Assembly (NCBI GenBank): GCA_026210745.1
Contig: CP110630.1
Span: 3,224,001 to 3,288,000 of the forward strand
Length of the DNA: 64,000 nucleotides
From: Exobasidium rhododendri
Taxonomy: Eukaryota; Basidiomycota; Exobasidiomycetes; Exobasidiales; Exobasidiaceae
Direction of reading: 5' to 3'
Part shown: piece by piece, positions 35,150 through 46,162 of the stretch
How the letters are laid out: every line of letters starts with the position of its first letter
Numbering within the stretch: position 1 is the first letter of the stretch
Position numbers and translations under genes: made by a program
The notes under the pieces: model-generated
Told to the model about the DNA's origin: nothing
Database searches by the model: none
What the model saw: the letters and a program-made list of their open reading frames with translations, nothing else

Positions 35150-37816
35150 CTACTGTTGGAAGCTCATGCTCTTGCCACCTTGTTGCTCTCTTCGATCTCT
35201 TCGGACTGAGATATTGGCGTACCTCGCTTTGTCCTCTTTGCTGTTGGCTGCTTTGGATACTCCCTCCTTCTTACTCTTGTCTTGTTTGTCCCTCTTTTTG
35301 TTCTTCGCCTTGCCGCTCTCATCCTTGACAGGGATGGTAGGCTTTGTATCTAAGACTGACTTTGCATTGGAATAGTCGAATGGCTCGACGGTGGCAGCGT
35401 CATTGCTTTCCCGATCCTTCCTTCGCTGTTCTTTTTGTTCTTTCGTCCATTTAGGCTTCTTTTCCTTCGACGAGGTAGTCTGATCATCTGTAGCACTCCT
35501 CTTCTTGGTGTCCTTTTTTATCTTGAGAATTCTATCGTTTTCTCCTTCTTCTGCATCGGCGGCGGATTCTGAGCGCTCTTCTAGGATTCGTCCCACGTTC
35601 ACTTGGTCTTGTGCAGAATCGAGCTTGAAAGAATCTGACTGTGACATGTCCGCAACCTCCTCCGCCACGCCTTGGTCATCATCGTTGCATCCCTTCTTGC
35701 CCAGAATGCCTCTCAGAGCAGAAGCAAAGTCTGACTTGATGCCAGTCATGATCTTGAGATTGGTCAACGTCTTGGGAAGAGGAGCAAACAATGAAGACTT
35801 TCCAATCTTTCCATCCTCTGCACCTGCCTCGCTTTGGTTTCCGCCAAAGAGCAAAGAGGCAATGGCGGACTTCACCTGACTAGACGACCTACTTGACTCA
35901 TTCGCTGGCCAAAGACTCTGCAATGCAGCACCACCACCAACATCGCGATTGATGACTTCGCCCATCTCTTCATCTATTTGACCTCCCCTCGTGCCCTTCA
36001 ACTTTGCTCTTTCGCTCTCTCCTTTCTTCCTTTGTGACTCTTTTAGCGCTTTGTTCTCCGCGCTGATCAACTGTGCTACATCAGCTGCCCTCTTTTTGAA
36101 AGCGGGGCCAACGCAAGGAAGGACAGCTTCCGGCGTATCTGGCGCTCTCGACGATAGATTGAGCAGATTGTTCGTCGGTAGAATAAATCGAGCGCTTTCA
36201 TCCTCCTTGCGAGCTACTTGATCTCTCCAATCGTGCAATGCTTGAAACAATCTTTCAGTCTTGTTGAGACCATCGACACCTTCCCTTTCCCACCTTTCAT
36301 CGACTCCGACAGACTCTACACCCCCCATCCTCTTCCAGAGAGATTTCCAGCCTTCTCTGCCTTCACCGCTAGGGTCCCATTCCTCTTTTGCATACGTCTT
36401 ACTTGCCGTTCGCTTGCTCAATTCAAACACCTGCTTGATGCCGTCTTCACCTTCCGATTTGGCTATCTCAAATCGCAAGCAGTCGTACACGTAAATGAGA
36501 GAGTGCGTATCACTTCGAGCGTAGAACATCATCTCATCATTCAGCGGCCGTATCCTCCAATCGGCAAGTTGATATCGTTTGTCTGCTTCGAAATGGATAT
36601 AGCGAGAGAGTAGGAAAGCCAGACTATGTTGAGGAAAGTTGAGAACGTTGGTAGCATGATAAGTGTCGAACAGTCCAACTACGTACAGCCCCAAATCTCG
36701 TTGAAGCCATAGAATGTCATGCTCCGCTCCATGCAAGATCTTGACTTTATTCTGATCAGCAAAGACTCGATTCAGTCGCTGGGAAATGTTGCGAATGACT
36801 GGGCTGAGTGCGTCAATGATGAAGTCCTGCCATCTTGTAGAGATCTGCACAAGACAGACCAGTCCTTGAAAAGACCTGTAATTATGATGTTCCACGTCGA
36901 TTGCCACTTCCTTTACTCTCTCTTCCATGAGATGATCAAAGAGAGTCTCAAAGCTGGTCTCGTCGTCGACCCAGAGAAAAGGGATTGCGCCAGAAGTCGG
37001 CTCGGCTTTTTGCAGCGGAGGTGGTGGCACTAAGTCATCGAATTGGGGCAGCACTTCGACGGAAAAGTTTGGCGGCTGATAGTTGTTGATCTCAAAGTAG
37101 TAAGGATTGTCTCGAGGATCTCCTTCTGCACAGTACATCCCTTGTCTTGTGCCGATAATAGGACTCGGTTCACCAGGCGCTGGTGGAGGTGTCGTCCAAG
37201 TCAGCGGTACCTTTGCATGCGGTTTCTCTACCAGATGATGCTTCCAAAGCCTTTCCCTAGAGTTGTCTGGTTTCTTGCTGAATTTCGATTGAGGCAAAGG
37301 TTGTATGTTAGCGTTGAGAATGAACGGTGGAAGTGGTCCGATTGATGGCACCGTGCCGGAAGCATCACCCGACCTGGACTTCTCAGCACGACTCTTTGTG
37401 TTTTCTGACGCCGGCTTTGTCTTTCCTTGATATTCATCCAGTCTTGTATCGGCCTTTTCCAGCAACGTGTCGACGATGTCTCCAAGCTTCCTGCTAAAGC
37501 TGTTCCCATCTAGTAGATCATCCGCTCTGAGATTCCAGCCATCGTCAGCCTTTAATTTTGAGCTCCCCTTTGTGCCTTTACCTGAAATGCCGGCGAGTAG
37601 AGAATTGAGTGCTTCAACAATCTCTTCCCTGCTTGAATCAAGCTCTTTCACCAACGAGCGATCCAAAGAGCGATGAAAAGACAAATCAGAAGGACCCGGT
37701 AATTGTGCTGCTGTTCGAGTGAGTGGTTGAATGCGAGATTGGAGTTGAGCGAGATATTCTATCACCGATTCCAATGGAGATGGCACTACGTCTTCTGCTG
37801 TGGATTCTTCCGACAT
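35150..37816 (-). CDS. RRP6: Nuclear exosome 3'-5' exoribonuclease Rrp6 (EXOSC10/PM-Scl100)
   Basis: Distributive 3'-5' RNase of the nuclear exosome, processing rRNA, snoRNA and aberrant transcripts with Rrp47 and TRAMP. Single exon, 888 residues from the ATG at 37816 (MSEESTAEDVV); the frame opens upstream only with a GTG. Domains in order: N-terminal PMC2NT (about 20-110, SVIEYLAQLQSRIQPLTRTA), the linker with KPDNSRERLWKHHL, the DEDD-Y exonuclease (KEVAIDVEHHNYRSFQGLVC near 300, HGAEHDILWLQRDLGLYV near 360, YARSDTHSLIYVYD near 430, with the catalytic Tyr and Asp present), and the HRDC domain (LFQALHDWRDQVARKEDES to LPTNNLLNLSS near 535-600). The tail is Lys-rich, with KKRDKQDKSKKEG, as in other Rrp6 RNA-binding lassos. 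It lies head to head with recyclin-1. Confidence 0.97.
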   Translation of the reverse strand: MSEESTAEDVVPSPLESVIEYLAQLQSRIQPLTRTAAQLPGPSDLSFHRSLDRSLVKELDSSREEIVEALNSLLAGISGKGTKGSSKLKADDGWNLRADDLLDGNSFSRKLGDIVDTLLEKADTRLDEYQGKTKPASENTKSRAEKSRSGDASGTVPSIGPLPPFILNANIQPLPQSKFSKKPDNSRERLWKHHLVEKPHAKVPLTWTTPPPAPGEPSPIIGTRQGMYCAEGDPRDNPYYFEINNYQPPNFSVEVLPQFDDLVPPPPLQKAEPTSGAIPFLWVDDETSFETLFDHLMEERVKEVAIDVEHHNYRSFQGLVCLVQISTRWQDFIIDALSPVIRNISQRLNRVFADQNKVKILHGAEHDILWLQRDLGLYVVGLFDTYHATNVLNFPQHSLAFLLSRYIHFEADKRYQLADWRIRPLNDEMMFYARSDTHSLIYVYDCLRFEIAKSEGEDGIKQVFELSKRTASKTYAKEEWDPSGEGREGWKSLWKRMGGVESVGVDERWEREGVDGLNKTERLFQALHDWRDQVARKEDESARFILPTNNLLNLSSRAPDTPEAVLPCVGPAFKKRAADVAQLISAENKALKESQRKKGESERAKLKGTRGGQIDEEMGEVINRDVGGGAALQSLWPANESSRSSSQVKSAIASLLFGGNQSEAGAEDGKIGKSSLFAPLPKTLTNLKIMTGIKSDFASALRGILGKKGCNDDDQGVAEEVADMSQSDSFKLDSAQDQVNVGRILEERSESAADAEEGENDRILKIKKDTKKRSATDDQTTSSKEKKPKWTKEQKEQRRKDRESNDAATVEPFDYSNAKSVLDTKPTIPVKDESGKAKNKKRDKQDKSKKEGVSKAANSKEDKARYANISVRRDRREQQGGKSMSFQQ

Positions 37817-38414
37817 TGTGTAACGCAATGTTCCTAGTATGCTCACAACGTTGTCAGGAACCTAGTGAAGTGTCCAGAGCTGGCGGCTATACATTTATAG
37901 TGCGAGCACCAGATATAGTTCCAGGAAACTTGCAGGCGCAACTTTTTTTTAGAGTTCACGTGAAGTATTATGCTCTTTGGTCTGAGAATTCCCTCTTTGA
38001 CGCTGCATACGATGGAGGCATATACCGAAGATAGACCTGGCGAACATGATAGGATCATGCCTGTTCAACTGTGGTGCCGTGCTGCCTTTCCCTGAAAATG
38101 CGTTTTCTTATGTTCGTGTGGTACCCCATATCGTATCTTGCGAGCATCACCATGCCACAAATCCTTTCCCTGCTCTCGCACGCGCGAAGATATTTATGTT
38201 CAGTCGGAGTTACGAGTGGGAAGTTGAGTAGCGGTCGCTCCACAAAGTGACAGACAAGGAGACTATCTTAACCTTTCGAGAAGGGATAGCCTGTTGCGGT
38301 GATATACGGTGGACTACTCTCGGCGACGACGGAGGCCCTTTCTACGACCATCTTCTGAGTGCAAGCCCGTTCGTCAGCTGCATGTCAAGACGATTATAGA
38401 ACCCGTGCTGCACA
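37817..38414. promoter_or_regulatory. Divergent promoter of RRP6 and recyclin-1 with palindromic E-box
   Basis: This 598-bp stretch has no convincing ORF. It holds the 10-bp palindrome TTCACGTGAA at 37955-37964 with a CACGTG core at 37957-37962, next to a T8 run. Use as a shared promoter is inferred from gene arrangement. Confidence 0.6.
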
Positions 38415-41400
38415 ATGGATCGCTGGACGCCATTAGCACCTACTAAGCGAGCATCAGGACTGTATGCGAGAGCAGACCTTAGTCAAGCGAGAAGTACTGA
38501 TCTGTCTCTAACAAAGTCGAAATCGAATACTCTAGACACTTCCATCTCGAGGAAGAGTCAAGGCAGCGAGAATGTCGATAGGACGCCATTGCCGCCCTCT
38601 GACCCATTCCCACCAGTAGGCGTCCTTCCCAGATTCGTCGCCTTGCACATCCTTAGCTTTCTACCTTTGGCAGATCAGGTCAATTGTGCTCTGGCTGGGA
38701 GGTCCTTAGCTAGTGCAGTAGCAGATGAGAGGAATTGGAGTAGAAGACTTGATGCACTGGATTGGTGCAGAGTGGATGGTCTGAAGGTAGACGTTGAGGA
38801 GAGAGGTGGTGAGGAGACAGAGAGGTGCATCGGAAGGCGGAGGAAGGGCAAGGGTCGATCCAAAGAAGAGAAGAAAGTCCCAGACAAAAGGGACGCAAAG
38901 GGAGCAGCACACTTCAAAGTAGCACAAAGAGGGGTATCAGATATAGCAGAAGAGGACGACTTCGGAGACTTCACATCCACCACCAAAAATGACTCATTTA
39001 GTGATTTCACTCTGGAAAAGATACCACTTGGGGGATCCTATGCAAGCGGAACTGCGAGCGTAGCTTTGGGCCGGGGACAGGCGTTCCAGGACCAGAGCTC
39101 ATTTTCCTCCCAGCCATTGTCACCTCTGAAACACAATCAGAGCGTGGGAGCTGTAGCGTCTGGATCTGCCTTGTTCTCCTACTCGGCAGAGACGAAACTT
39201 CCACTGTCTTCTGCCTCAACCTCCTTCCGCAGGCTGCAATCTTATGCAAAGGCTCTCCGACCCTACCTGAATTCTATCTTGGATGTGTCCGCACCCTCGA
39301 CCAGCTCTTTGCTATTCACATGCGACCTGGGTCTTTCGGCACAAGCAGCTCTACTGTCCAATCTCTTGCGCTTCATCTCTACAAGCGTAGGGGGCTACCG
39401 GAGACCAGTGAAGCGCCCAACATCAACCTTTACCATCGATGACGAAGATGACAATGATAAACAAACTACGCTAGTCTCTCGCAGCCAAGAGGCTGCTCAA
39501 CATCTCGCTCTCACCTTACTATCTTCTTTTGAGGGAACCTTGGCCCGCAGAGGAGACGCCGTCAGAGCAGCTACACATGGAGCAGATACAACAAGGGCCA
39601 TCCACAGAGCAGAGGACGATATGCAGACACATGCCAATGGGATTTGGGAGCTTGGCAATGCCCGTCTTGCTCTGGAATTGAGCGAAAAAGAAGAATTTTT
39701 AGATGAGAAGGACAACTTTGGGAGGATGAAAGCGGCTCGCTCATATCTGGACCACCTGGAGATCTTCTCTCTCGGATTGCGAGGTCATGACCCGCTTGAA
39801 AATGTAGCGTGAGTCTGCAAAGAAGAATGTCGTGAGGATTTGGGAGTGCCATGATATGCGGCTTTTATACTGACTTCCGCTTCTAGTTCTCGACCTGCGC
39901 TTGATTTCACACCCATGGATGCATTCATGGCAGAGATCTTAGAAGCCATGAAATCTGACGGTAACATCATAGCTCGAGTGTTCCCTCCTGAGCAAGACGT
40001 CTTGCTTGCGTATGCGGATCGAGTAGCAAGTGAGATCATAGCCGAGTACATCGCACGACTGTTGGATCACACCAAGGCTCTGTCCAGACACCTGTATCTC
40101 CGAAGCTGTGCAGCTACTTTTGCTCAAGCTTTCAAGGTAGTCAACGTGATGCTCGGAATTGAATCAAGGGATGAAGACTTTGTCAGTCAAACAAGGTGTG
40201 AAGATGTCATCTACCGCATGTGGGAGTCAAATATGGATGGGTACCTGGAGAATGAAAGGAGCTGGGTGCGTGAAGAGATGCAGAAAGTGGTAGAGAAGTG
40301 GGAAAGTGATGTGAGTGCGAGTGCCTAGTCTCCCAGTAAGAGACAGGGAGATGACTGGGATGATATACTGACATTGTGTTACGTCCCACGCGAATCAGCG
40401 CGAGAGTGAAGCAAGTGCTTCTCGAGTCGATGCTGCGTTTCTCAACTCTCAAAATCCTGCAGCGGTCAAACGGTCGGTGCTGAGTGGTTTCAAAGATGTT
40501 TTACTACTCCCCGTCACTGTTGTCCCGCGTACTGCCGGCATTGTTGGCGGTGCTGTGATACGTACAGCCGGGACAGGACTGTCTTCGCTGAATCCGAGGA
40601 GATGGCAAGCCGGTGGGGCCAGCTCAGGTGTGAAGAGGAGTAGCAGTCCAAGCAACACAAATACAGGCAGCAACAGTGCGCATCCGACAGCAACTATCCC
40701 CCGCTCGCCGAATGAGCTCAACGAAAAAGGGTACATGGACTTCAGTAACGGCGCAGTGGGTAACGGCAATGGCTTCGGCCTTCACGACGGCGATGATGAG
40801 GACGACGATGACGACAACGACGGTAACAACGACAGTCTTTATGGCGACAAGGATCTCAATGAAAAGGATGAATGGAACCAAGAGGTAGAAGCGTGGGGTG
40901 CGATTGCCACTGCAAGACCACAAGCAGAGAAGGCAAAGCCTGCTGCGACAAAAGTGGTAGCAACAAAGAAGGTGCCGGAGATGTCCACCATGTCGTCTCG
41001 CTCTGCCACTCCCACTACAGCTCCGCCTCCCAGTACAGGCAAGACTATGCTCACGCAGATGCAGCTCCTTCTCTCTCTCGATACCGCGCTTCAGGTGATC
41101 CACATCAACCGAGATTGTCTAAAGAGAATCGAGACGTTTCTCAAGTATCCATCACCGCTTGGGGAGAAAGTCAGAGCCCTTATTCAGGAGGTGTCTTTGC
41201 TCTGCTTTCGAGCGCTAGGTGAAGGTCATATAAACCCGGGTTTCGAGAAAGCCACCGATCAGATTCGAGACTGGAAGCCCGAAGAACACGTCAGGGAAAG
41301 TGCCGGTGAAAAGGAAGAAGGAGAACAGCAAGAAGTAGAACCACTGGTGCACTTTTTTGAATTGGTCCATGTCGGGGACACGATTGCTCAGATGGTACAG

Positions 41401-42084
41401 GTGTACTATGATCAGGAGTTGTCCAAGCACATAGATCGAAACGATTTCATGAACGCCGTCGTCAAAGGGAAGAAGAAGTTCGAAAGTCACCTTGATGAAT
41501 TGGTTGCCAAAGGTTTGAATGCTGGAGTTGACTTGCTACTGAACCAAGCAGAACACATTGTCACTACTAGGCAAGAAAGGAGCGACTATTTTCCAGAACA
41601 GGGGCTCTTGACAGACTTGAGTCCCACCAGAGCCTGCAGAGAGGCGGTCCAGTGTCTGCAGCTGCATTGCAAGATGCTGATCGGGACGACTGACAAGAAC
41701 GTCCTCGAAGTCTTTTACCAAGAAGTGGGCATACGACTGTACAGTGTCATCTGCAAACATCTAAAGAAGCAAAACATCTCCATCGACGGCGGTTTCAAGG
41801 TCATTGCTGACTTGAATCATTATCACGCTTTCATCTCCACGCTCAAACAAGCGAGCGTCACAGCAGACTTTGAGTCGTTGAAAATGTTGGGCAACATCTT
41901 CATCATTGACAATCCAAAAGAACTGGCCAAAATTGCAAGAGACGCAAACATGTTCGGAGGCACACTCAGTCCCGAAGAATTGTACGAATTCCTGCATGCT
42001 CGTAGCGATTTCAAGTTGATCGAAAAGGCAGTCGACAAAGAGATGTACGGCTTCAAGATGGCAGAAGATTGCAGCATAATGTAG
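38415..42084 (+). CDS. RCY1: Recyclin-1, F-box protein with Sec10-like exocyst region and C-terminal CaaX
   Basis: Recyclin-1 works in endosome-to-Golgi recycling of plasma-membrane proteins and forms a Skp1-containing, non-SCF complex in yeast. Exons are 38415-39808, 39887-40310 and 40399-42084, giving 1167 residues. An F-box lies at about 70-115 (LPRFVALHILSFLPLADQVN then ERNWSRRL). The long helical Sec10-like body begins near 265 (FRRLQSYAKALRPYLNSIL) and resumes after an acidic/Ser-rich insert (about 640-800) with LLLSLDTALQVIHINRDCLK, FELVHVGDTIAQMVQVYYDQ, LVAKGLNAGVDLLLNQAEHI and FKVIADLNHYHAFISTLKQ. The protein ends in DCSIM; CSIM is a CaaX box predicting farnesylation and membrane anchoring, a property also reported for yeast Rcy1. 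Family assignment is strong; the lipid anchor is predicted. Confidence 0.95.
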
Positions 42085-42166
42085 AAGCGGCGCTTTGTAA
42101 CACCATACATATTTCTCCCCCAAGACATTTTTATCTCTCGAGATCGGAGTGACCTTGTCCTTGCAC

Positions 42167-42997
42167 TCAGTCGTGACCGATCCCGTCTCCAGGCCAATCG
42201 ATCCAATCGACAGCGATTGCGACACTGACGCTCGTTAGAAGGAGGACGAGGCCTACGCTGATCCACATCCATGACTTTTCCCTTGCGGTTGTTGTTTCAA
42301 AAACAAGACCGGTACGTCTCATGTCATCGCCATCACTATAGTCGTCATCATCATCATCATCATCGTCGTCATCTTGGAGGTCATCCTGCGCTTCGTTCTT
42401 GTAATGATTCTCATGAGATAATGAGTCTAGGCTTTTTCCTTCTTGCGGCAGATGCTTCTTCGATGACGACCATGCAGCCGACTCTTCTTCAATCGCAACT
42501 TGACCCCCCCTTGACGCGCTGTAAGGATCAATTCGTATCGGAGCTAGATCGTTGTTCTTCCTATGCTTTTCCTTATTACCGTGCTGCGTTCTCAATTGAG
42601 CCTGTTTTGACTCTGGTCTTGATAGTCGATGATCGCCTATGAGCGTCTCCTCATCCATCATCTTTCCATCGTCACCCTCTTCTTCTGCATCTGAATTGTC
42701 AAAAAGAACGATCGCATGAGTGTCGGAAGGGCTAGTCTTCAAAGTCGGCGACCGAGGCCTCTGTGTACTCGATCTGATTCCAAGTCCCAATCCCGGACCG
42801 AGACCACGCAATTCGATTGCTCTATCTTTGTTCAGTCCCAGAAGACGAGGTTGATGGGCAAGACTTCTCCGAGGCATATGTGTCATATGAGAGGACGACG
42901 AAGAAGAAGACGAGCCTGCCGAAGTAGGAAATGTTGCTGAAGTAGAAGGTGTCGCCACCATCGGGCTTTGGTTCTCCTCCGTACTATCCCTCGTCAT
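42167..42997 (-). CDS. Tail-anchored acidic protein, unknown function
   Basis: Single exon, 276 residues, not recognised. The N-terminal 240 residues are low complexity: Ser-rich (GSSSSSSSSHMTH), a Gly/Leu patch (LRGLGPGLGLGIRSS), several acidic stretches (DNSDAEEEGDDGKMMDEE) and an 11-residue Asp run near 215-225. One hydrophobic helix close to the C-terminus, WISVGLVLLLTSVSVAIAV (about 243-261), is followed by only about 14 residues, so a tail-anchored topology is likely, with the bulk in the cytosol. It is convergent with recyclin-1 (82 bp between stop codons). The function and organelle are unknown. Confidence 0.7.
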   Translation of the reverse strand: MTRDSTEENQSPMVATPSTSATFPTSAGSSSSSSSSHMTHMPRRSLAHQPRLLGLNKDRAIELRGLGPGLGLGIRSSTQRPRSPTLKTSPSDTHAIVLFDNSDAEEEGDDGKMMDEETLIGDHRLSRPESKQAQLRTQHGNKEKHRKNNDLAPIRIDPYSASRGGQVAIEEESAAWSSSKKHLPQEGKSLDSLSHENHYKNEAQDDLQDDDDDDDDDDDYSDGDDMRRTGLVFETTTAREKSWMWISVGLVLLLTSVSVAIAVDWIDWPGDGIGHD

Positions 42998-43310
42998 TTC
43001 GTTTGGTCGCAGATTCGCCTATGGGGGCGTGCAATGGAGGCAGAAGGGCGAGGGAGAGGAGGAAAGCCGAGAGATGATGTCTAGAGTATTGCAAGATGGC
43101 ATATCCACGAGCCTCGGACTCTTGTCTGGATGCCTAGGTAGTTCTTGACTAAGTCCTCAGGAATCTTCTCCTCTCTCTCTCTTCAAGTCCTATATAGCCT
43201 TTCTCGTGGGTGATCATCACCAGGATGAAGTGGCAGGCAACAAAGGATAATTGCTTCCCTTCTTGGCTCGAACCAAGAATAGCCTAAGGCCATTTTTTAA
43301 TACGACCAGA

Positions 43311-44020
43311 CTATGCACCCACCACGTGGAGAGAGCACTGCATCTTTTTCTCTCTGATATGTGCCTCAGCTATCCTAGATATCAATTGGTATGAATTTAG
43401 ACCGTCGGTGCTTGCATCGTCGGCTTGTCTCTGACTCGTCACTGAGAGAGACAAGGGCGAGTTGCCTTGGACGAAAGGGAACTTCGTTGAATCTGCTCCA
43501 GAACACAGATCAATCGCGGATCTTCTTGCCGCGGAGGAGAATACATGTGCAAGCGCAATTTCCACTGCACCGAGCGGCTTTGGCGTCGTCAAGTCAAGCT
43601 GACTCGTAACGGCTTCATTGTCGAGCTCAGTTCCTCCAAAAGGATACGACGCTGTGTCCGCGCACGAAAGAAGAATGTGAGCAAGTATCGCATGATACAG
43701 ACCGTGACTGCCCTCAGGTGAACATGAAGCAGGGAAGCCAGGGCGGAGTTCGACGGAAGCACCAGAGCGTGCAGAGTCAAAGGGTTGTAATGCACATTCG
43801 ATTACTTTGTACAACAAAAAGGTAGACTCGTCAAGGTGGCGTCTTCACCCGAGCCCATCTCGATTCTTCTTTGCTCCTCCGCTCTCTTCCTTCCCTTCCT
43901 GTCATTCTGTCCACTATTCGAGCTCAGACTGGCCCCCCTTCCTTCCTCCCCTTCCTCTTCCTTCGATACACTCTCGACTACTTGGCACAACAGTCCCATA
44001 CGATTCTCGTCCTTTCCCAT
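43311..44020 (-). CDS. Weak candidate gene, unknown protein of 221 residues
   Basis: Two frames join into one model: 44020-43849 (starting ATG, MGKDENRMGLLCQVV) and 43804-43311, through a 44-nt intron with GTGAAG donor, pyrimidine tract and AAAG acceptor. The second exon is open for 164 codons without any internal ATG until its end, which argues that it needs an upstream exon. The first part is Glu/Lys-rich, the second mixed (GLYHAILAHILLSCADTA, AVEIALAHVFSSAARRSAI) with no motif I know. It would be divergent from the secreted-protein gene with 95 bp between starts. The acceptor is atypical and coding bias was not measured, so this may be a chance ORF. Confidence 0.25.
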
Positions 44021-44115
44021 CCCTTAAGACGCTTCTGTGCTCCTCTTTGTATCTGCATAGACCAAAAAAAGCAGAGACCTTTCATAGTCCCCTCCACGAG
44101 AAAACCAGCATCGAC

Positions 44116-45087
44116 ATGCTCGCGTGTCGCTATGTTCTGTCGTTGACGTTGATCATGGCCAGCGCCTTTCTCGTTGTTGCTTCGAATCTCAATCCAGTTT
44201 GCGGAGATGCCGGTGCCGACGTAGCTGCTGACTGTAGCGATTCATGGGATCGAGTGAGTGCCTTACGGATGTCGGTAGGAGTCTTAGGACATATCGCGCA
44301 TATCAACCTTTTCTCCTCTCTCTTCGCGCCATCGACAAGCTTTGGGACATCCGCTGGAAGGTGTGAGTGTCCTTACCAAAGGCGTAGCATTTGTGGACGA
44401 TAAAACAACCAACTCTTTTCACCCTCCTTTATAGCTGTAGCGACCCTGAAAAGTTTGGATTCAACGGACAGACTTCCCTCAAGACTATCTTTGTACAGAA
44501 TGCAGACTGCCCTGGACGAGGTATTCTGTTTGGTAGTAATAAGAACGGACATCTTCGTCATTGCTATGAGGCCACACGAGTAGTCTTGGAATCTTGCTTG
44601 CAGACTAGCACCTGTCAAGGCGATTGCTATGCAAGTGGTACAGTCGTCACCAAGGGAGGTGGGTGATGGAGGCAAACGGAGGGAAAGAAAAAGACGGTGG
44701 AAAGTCACGATGATGAGTAGTCGACTGATACTTCTTCTCCTCCACTACACTCGCATTCTCGTGTAGAGGTGTACCAGGTGAGTCCAAGAAGAACGACAAA
44801 CGGAGCGAGAGTCCCGTTGTGTCGAGATTGAAACCTATTCCTTTCTTGGCCACAGCCTGTGCGCTATCTCCTTGGAGGCAAGGAAGTGGGCCATCCTCGT
44901 CCTATCAGAGGTTCTCTCAGACGAGGTGAGTTCACATTTCCTCACAAATGTCGGCGTTTGTTTCGAATTTGCAATAGAAGTAGCAGCTGAGCGAAAGCGT
45001 GCTCTTTCCACAGACAATGTCGTCCACAGCTCAGAAGGGGGATCGATCGAAGTTGTCGACGTGGTCTACGAAGGCCGTCGCTATTAA
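44116..45087 (+). CDS. Small secreted cysteine-rich protein with two microexons
   Basis: Six exons: 44116-44253, 44340-44362, 44435-44658, 44767-44777, 44856-44925 and 45014-45087, giving 179 residues. Exons 2 and 4 are only 23 and 11 nt, yet every junction keeps frame and the last exon ends at a stop (GRRY). A signal peptide spans residues 1 to about 23 (LTLIMASAFLVVAS). The mature part has eight cysteines (PVCGD, ADCSDSW, KVCSDPEK, ADCPGRG, RHCYEA, ESCLQTSTCQGDC), an even number fitting four disulfides, and a Cys-free C-terminal third with a dibasic SLRRDN that could be a Kex2 site. No family is recognised. Size, signal and cysteines fit an apoplastic or effector-like protein, but no function should be assumed. 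Confidence 0.75.
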
Positions 45088-45254
45088 GAAGCTCTGCTTC
45101 TCGTCTTTTGGTCCTGTCGTAACTGTCTTCCTACGACAACCCGATCTTCCCTCTTCTGGTCGCTGTTGTCCTCTTCCACACACCCGAGTCCACTCCAGAA
45201 GCTGTATTGAGAGGTATATATTGCTCTCGAACGAGGTAAAAACGTACATTGGAA

Positions 45255-46130
45255 CTATCTCTCCTGCTGTGCTGCTCTGCCGTCGGCCAATCGTCTCAAG
45301 CTTTGACTGGCACTCCTGGTGGAGCTGGAGTGATCCTCTTCTGGCGCACCGCTGCCGTCCGATGTAGCATTGCTCGCTACTTTTGACCCCGATTTCCTCC
45401 CCAACGTCCAGTTGCTTGTCCAGGAAGAAGAGCTGGAAGCGGACGGATTCAGGCGTCGAGTAGAGGCACTTTTCGACAAGCTCCTGGTGAAGAGAGGGTC
45501 GCTCCGATTGACTCCATTGTTTTGTGACGAGATACCTGACTGTTGCGAATTTCCATCGTCCGTGATCTTGTGGCCAAAGGAATTGAAGCCTTGCGCTACC
45601 TCGGTACTAGGACTCAACGAAGGTATGGCACGGATTCGAGGTGTCGCTAGGTTAGGAATCCCTCCTCGGAAGTTGGAGAAACTCGACGAAGAAGACTCTC
45701 TACGTGTCCGTGGGAAGACGTCACTGTTGTTTGATCGTTCTGCTTCCTCCTGCAGCTGCTCCTCTGTACTAGGATGCATTTGAGGCCTCGATGATCGCCT
45801 TTCGATCTTACCGAAGTAGTCTGGCATGGCAGACGCCGTGGCTGGGGTAGCTTGAAAAGGGTTGATGTTAGATGCAGTATTATCCATTCCTGTTCCAGTC
45901 AACAGATCGTTGCTCGATGGTCTTTCGGGAACACTGATGGGCATGATCTGTTGGCTTGACTTTGCCTGCGCTAACGGTGGCGAGAGCGGTCCACCAACGC
46001 TTCGACTTTGCAGCATTGCCGTTCCGTACCCACCTGATGCAGAGGACAGCCCTATCCCGAGCTTCTTTCGACGCCCACCGAACGCAGGTGCCAGGTTGTC
46101 CATCCCTATCCCTCTTCGCATGGCTTCACC

Positions 46131-46162
<32 letters not shown>

